Program-made: the position numbers and the translations under genes
The notes under the pieces: generated by a model
The model's input: the letters and a program-made list of their open reading frames with translations, nothing else
Databases searched by the model: none
What the model was told of the DNA's origin: nothing
Part shown: piece after piece, positions 7,260 through 10,549 of the stretch
Layout: every line of letters starts with the position of its first letter
Numbering within the stretch: the first letter of the stretch is position 1
From: JBIQLO01 sp044464175
GTDB taxonomy: Bacteria; Planctomycetota; Phycisphaerae; Tepidisphaerales; Tepidisphaeraceae
Assembly (NCBI GenBank): GCA_044464175.1
Contig: JBIQLO010000140.1
Coordinates: forward strand, 1-10,549
Direction of reading: 5' to 3'
Length of the DNA: 10,549 nucleotides

Positions 7260-7272
7260 AAGAGAGCGACTC

Positions 7273-8465
7273 ATGAACCTGCAAACCTTCAAGGCGACGA
7301 CGATGGCCGAGGCCCTCTCGCAGGTCAAACGCGCGATTGGGTCCGACGCGGTCATCCTCCACACGCGCACCTACCAGCAGCGCTACTGGATGGGCCTGCG
7401 CAGCCGGCCCGTCGTCGAAATCACCGCCGGCCATGGCGGCAGGGGGGAGCGGTCGGCCCCGCGTCGCCCGCGCACGTCCCCCGCCGGCCCCGCCGCCTAC
7501 CGCGCCGCCGCGTCCCTCCCCGCCGATCCCAAGCCCGCCGCCCCCGGCCGCCAGCTTCTGCAAACCCCGGCCGCCGGCCATGCCCTGATGATCAGTCTCA
7601 ATGAGGAGATGAGCCAGCTCCGCTCCATGGTCAAGGACCTGGTCATCCAGACCCGCCAGAAGCAGGTCCCCAACATCCCCGAGAACCTCTTTGAGTATTA
7701 CACCCAGCTCATCTCCAGTCAGGTCGCCGAGGAACTGGCCGGCCAGATCATCCAGACTCTTCAGGTCGAGCTCCGCCCCGAGCATCTGGCCCAGCCCGAA
7801 TTTGTCCGCCGCAAACTCGCCGAGCAGCTTGAAAAACTCCTCCCCACCGCCGGTCCCATTGTCCGCACCAAGCCCGCCGGCCCTCATGTCGTCGCCCTGG
7901 TCGGGCCCACCGGCGTCGGCAAGACCACCACCGTCGCCAAGCTAGCGGCCAACCTCAAGCTCCGGGAGAAGCGCCGGGTCGGCCTGATTACGCTCGACAC
8001 CTATCGCATCGCCGCCGTCGATCAGCTCCGCAAATACGCCGACATCATCGGCTCGCCCCTGCAGGTGGTCACCTCCCCCGAAGACCTGCGCGACGCCGTG
8101 GCCGCCATGCACGACTGCGACTTCATCCTCATCGACACCGCCGGCCGCAGCCCCAACGACACGCTGAAGATCAACGAACTGCGCAACTTCCTGGCGGCCG
8201 TCGAACCGGATGAAATCCACCTGGTCCTCTCCACCACCGCCTCCCAGCCGTGCGTTGAGCTGGCCATCGAACGTTTCAGCGAAGTCCGCGTGGACAAAAT
8301 CCTTTTCACCAAGCTCGATGAGGCCGCCCACGTGGGCGTCGTCCTCAACGTCGCCCGCAAGGTCAACAAGGCCCTGAGTTATGTGACCACCGGACAGGAT
8401 GTGCCCGACGACATCGAGGTCGCCCCCCGGCACAAGCTCGCACAACTCATTTTGGGGAGCAACCC

Positions 8466-8469
<4 letters not shown>
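7273..8469 (+). CDS. flhF: Flagellar placement GTPase FlhF
   Basis: FlhF is an SRP-type GTPase that marks the site of flagellar assembly and works with FlhG to set number and position. The 398-residue protein begins MNLQTFKATTMAEALSQVKRAIGSDAVILHTRTY, the typical FlhF N-terminal module. A Pro/Ala/Arg-rich, probably disordered linker follows (about residues 56-104), then a helical N region. The G domain has the P-loop GPTGVGKT (211-218), DTYRIAAVDQLRKYA, the G3 motif DTAGR (288-292) and the G4 motif TKLD (346-349). Near the end is LSYVTTGQDVPDDIEVA, as in SRP GTPases. The ATG at 7273 is chosen because the N-terminal module begins there and GAGAG lies 7 bases upstream; ATG 7234 would overlap flhA and the palindrome. 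It overlaps flhG by 4 bases (ATGA). Confidence 0.96.
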
Positions 8470-9329
<860 letters not shown>

Positions 9330-9335
9330 ACTAAA

Positions 9336-9420
9336 ATGATGAATTAAGAATGATGAATGCGGAAGGAAAGATCCGGCCCGACGTCCCTAATTCATAATTC
9401 TTAATTCATAATTCATAATT
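9336..9420. repeat. AT-rich long inverted repeat inserted between flhG and the small gene
   Basis: Arms at 9336-9358 and 9390-9412 match as inverted repeats at 21 of 23 positions, around a 31-base GC-richer loop. The right side continues with further ATTCATAATT units to 9420. The arms are nearly pure A/T and contrast sharply with the GC-rich surroundings. The element fills most of the 106-base gap after flhG. As RNA it would form a long weak stem; it is not a classic terminator. A miniature inverted-repeat or dispersed spacer element is my best reading. From memory, such TTAATTCATAATT strings recur in many bacterial spacers. Confidence 0.7.
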
Positions 9421-9435
9421 GTTTCGGAGTTCGCA

Positions 9436-9681
9436 ATGCCCACCCGACTCGCCGGAATCATGGCCCTGATCGCCTTTGCCGTCTGCCTCCTCATCGGCGC
9501 ATTCGAGGCGGGTAACACCTTCGACACCGCCGTCATCCGCGCCTTGGCCGCCATGGCCGGCACCTTCGCCGTCGCCTTGGTCATCGGAGCCATGGGCAAA
9601 AAAATGATCGAGGAAAACTTGCGGCAGCGGGAAGATAGGGTAAAAGATAGACAGATGGAATCGGCCACGGATGGCCGATAA
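9436..9681 (+). CDS. Small two-helix membrane protein of the flagellar operon, function unknown
   Basis: I do not recognise this 81-residue protein. It has two hydrophobic segments, about residues 5-26 (LAGIMALIAFAVCLLIGAFEAG) and 32-54 (AVIRALAAMAGTFAVALVIGAMG). The connecting loop is short. The C-terminal tail of about 27 residues is highly charged (KKMIEENLRQREDRVKDRQ) and probably helical. By the positive-inside rule the tail should be cytoplasmic, putting both ends inside. The ATG at 9436 has GGAG at 9426-9429, six bases upstream. It sits between flhG and the flagellar sigma gene, so a role in flagellar assembly, placement or sigma regulation is plausible but inferred from position only. 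Reading-frame quality, Shine-Dalgarno and topology make it a real gene rather than chance. Expression may be affected by the AT-rich element just upstream. Confidence 0.8.
   Translation: MPTRLAGIMALIAFAVCLLIGAFEAGNTFDTAVIRALAAMAGTFAVALVIGAMGKKMIEENLRQREDRVKDRQMESATDGR
9661..9678 (+). promoter_or_regulatory. Hairpin at the 3' end of the small membrane-protein gene
   Basis: TCGGCC (9661-9666) and GGCCGA (9673-9678) are perfect inverted repeats around ACGGAT, immediately before the TAA stop. There is no T-run after it, so termination is not indicated. The same hexamers recur in the downstream leader (9704-9711 and 9748-9753), so alternative pairings are possible. GCCGATAA at 9674-9681 also equals the enterobacterial sigma-28 -10 consensus, but no matching -35 is correctly spaced. 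Confidence 0.4.
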
Positions 9682-9703
9682 AGAATAACTGGCGTGTTTT
9701 ATA

Positions 9704-9753
9704 TCGGCCGATCGCCCGAGCCCTCTTGTCGGGCATGTCACGAAGGATCGGCC
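9704..9753 (+). promoter_or_regulatory. Nested inverted repeats in the leader of the flagellar sigma gene
   Basis: GGCCGATC (9706-9713) pairs perfectly with GATCGGCC (9746-9753). Directly inside, GCCCGA (9714-9719) pairs perfectly with TCGGGC (9729-9734) around a 9-base loop. The 11 bases at 9735-9745 would bulge on the 3' side. The structure ends 31 bases before the Shine-Dalgarno of the sigma gene. It could be a leader RNA, an operator or a partial terminator. I could not match it to a known riboswitch class. Confidence 0.5.
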
Positions 9754-9794
9754 AAATAGAGCGCTCGGCTTGAACCCACGGACTGGGAGGTTGT

Positions 9795-10549
9795 ATGAGC
9801 AAGGCGGCTCCGAAGCAGGACATCAAACAGGTCTGGATCGAATATAAAAAGAACAAGACCGAAGCCCTCCGCAACGTACTGATGGAGCATTACCTCCACC
9901 TCGTGCGCTACAACGCCGAACGCATCCACATCAAGCTCCCGGACGAGGTGGAGCTGGACGACCTGATGTCCTCCGGCATCTTCGGCCTTATGGATGCCAT
10001 CAACGCCTTCGACCTGGAACGCGGCGTCAAGTTTGAAACCTACTGCGCCCCGCGCATCCGCGGCGCGATCTTGGACGAATTGCGCTCCATGGACTGGGTC
10101 CCGCGCCTGGTCCGCTCCCGCGCCCACAAAATGGATGGCGTCGGCCGCCAGCTGGAGGTCGAGCTGGGCCGAACCCCCACCGACGATGAGCTGGCCAAGC
10201 GCATGAAAGTCTCCAAGGCCGAGTTCGAAAAAATCGCCAAGGACGCCAAGGCCGTCGGCCTGGTCTCCCTCTCACGCAAGTGGTACGAAACCGACTCCAA
10301 CAAGGATGTCCGCGAAATCGACGTCCTGGAGGACAAGCGCGGCGCCGACCCGGTCCGCGAAATCCAGCGCAAGGACATGAAGGAGCTGCTCACCAAGGGC
10401 CTCTCCCGCGCTGAGCGCCTCATCATCATCCTCTACTACTTCGAGGAGATGACCATGAAGGAGATCGGCGCCACCCTGGACCTGTCCGAATCCCGCGTCT
10501 CCCAGATGCACTCCTCCATCCTCGCCCGTTTGAAAGCCCAGATGGCCGA
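9795..10549 (+). CDS. fliA: FliA/WhiG-type flagellar sigma factor (3' end beyond window)
   Basis: This is a sigma-70-family factor of the FliA (sigma-28)/WhiG group, which directs RNA polymerase to late flagellar genes. From ATG 9795, 251 residues are visible with no stop; FliA proteins are usually about 240-260 residues, so only a few are missing. Region 2 covers roughly residues 35-110, including LPDEVELDDLMSSGIFGLMDAINAFD and GVKFETYCAPRIRGAILDELR; the following MDWVPRLVR is typical of FliA/WhiG. Region 3 includes ELGRTPTDDELAKRM. Region 4 carries the helix-turn-helix in LSRAERLIIILYYFEEMTMKEIGATLDLSESRVSQMHSSI. There is no region 1.1, as expected for this group. GGGAGG at 9785-9790 is a strong Shine-Dalgarno, 4 bases before the start. 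FliA rather than WhiG is inferred from the flagellar neighbours. No FlgM anti-sigma gene is visible. Confidence 0.94.
   Translation, partial: MSKAAPKQDIKQVWIEYKKNKTEALRNVLMEHYLHLVRYNAERIHIKLPDEVELDDLMSSGIFGLMDAINAFDLERGVKFETYCAPRIRGAILDELRSMDWVPRLVRSRAHKMDGVGRQLEVELGRTPTDDELAKRMKVSKAEFEKIAKDAKAVGLVSLSRKWYETDSNKDVREIDVLEDKRGADPVREIQRKDMKELLTKGLSRAERLIIILYYFEEMTMKEIGATLDLSESRVSQMHSSILARLKAQMA

Noticed and set aside
5136..7370. A 744-residue open frame on the minus strand covering all of flhA, with similar long frames at 3762-5009 and 2314-3561
   Set aside because: These are antisense shadows of GC-rich codon bias. The plus strand carries the recognisable FlhA, oxidoreductase and glycosyltransferase domains. 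The minus-strand products are Gly/Asp/Val/Ala-rich with no recognisable domain.
9387..9668. Minus-strand frame of 93 residues ending NYELRIMN
   Set aside because: It runs through the AT-rich repeat and antisense to the small membrane-protein gene, with no supporting start signal. The repeat-derived peptide is a known kind of annotation artefact.
9674..9681. Perfect match to the sigma-28 -10 octamer GCCGATAA upstream of the sigma gene (autoregulation)
   Set aside because: The spacing to any TAAA-type -35 is wrong; the nearest TAAA begins at 9641, far outside the usual 15-base gap. The octamer is also explained by the coding end of the small gene plus its stop codon and by the local hairpin.
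9704..9753. Known riboswitch such as c-di-GMP (GEMM)
   Set aside because: I could not find the conserved core of the c-di-GMP-I class or of the other common classes I tried to recall. Only the pairing is supported.

Overview
The window comes from a GC-rich bacterium, most likely a planctomycete (Planctomycetota, possibly Phycisphaerae-like). That guess rests on strong G/C third-position bias, the flagellar gene order, and short palindromic spacer sequences that I associate with that group. It is a judgement from the sequence and memory, not a database result. All nine genes I can support lie on the + strand. The long minus-strand reading frames are shadows of GC-rich coding sequence.

Region A (1-4949) is the end of a surface-glycan or exopolysaccharide cluster. 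It starts inside a GT2 glycosyltransferase (1-410, only the C-terminus present). A second GT2 enzyme of the same membrane-anchored type follows (438-1364), then two GT4/GT-B glycosyltransferases (1416-2609 and 2587-3921) and a Gfo/Idh/MocA NAD(P)-dependent sugar dehydrogenase (3918-4949). The last three genes overlap or nearly touch, so they are probably translated from one mRNA. Together they look like an assembly line that makes or modifies a sugar and transfers sugars to a lipid- or protein-linked acceptor at the inner face of the membrane.

Region B (4950-5141) is a 192-base control region between the two clusters. It holds a short perfect hairpin, a good extended -10 promoter, and three copies of ATGGTCC (two as an inverted repeat) between the predicted transcription start and flhA. 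This is the most regulatory-looking DNA in the window.

Region C (5142-10549) is a flagellar export, placement and regulation operon: flhA (export gate), flhF (SRP-type GTPase that sets the flagellar position), flhG (MinD-type ATPase partner of FlhF), an unrecognised 81-residue two-helix membrane protein, and a FliA/WhiG-type flagellar sigma factor cut off by the window end. FlhF with FlhG suggests control of flagellar number and position, usually polar. The sigma gene has its own 113-base leader with overlapping inverted repeats.

Several non-coding spacers carry short repeat-like or palindromic elements (1370-1387, 4966-4984, 7241-7259, 9336-9420) that look like dispersed repeats. I see no tRNA, rRNA, CRISPR array, transposase, phage gene or defence system, and nothing that amounts to a new multi-gene system. 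The points most worth a second look are the flhA control region, the sigma-factor leader, the small membrane protein and the spacer repeats.
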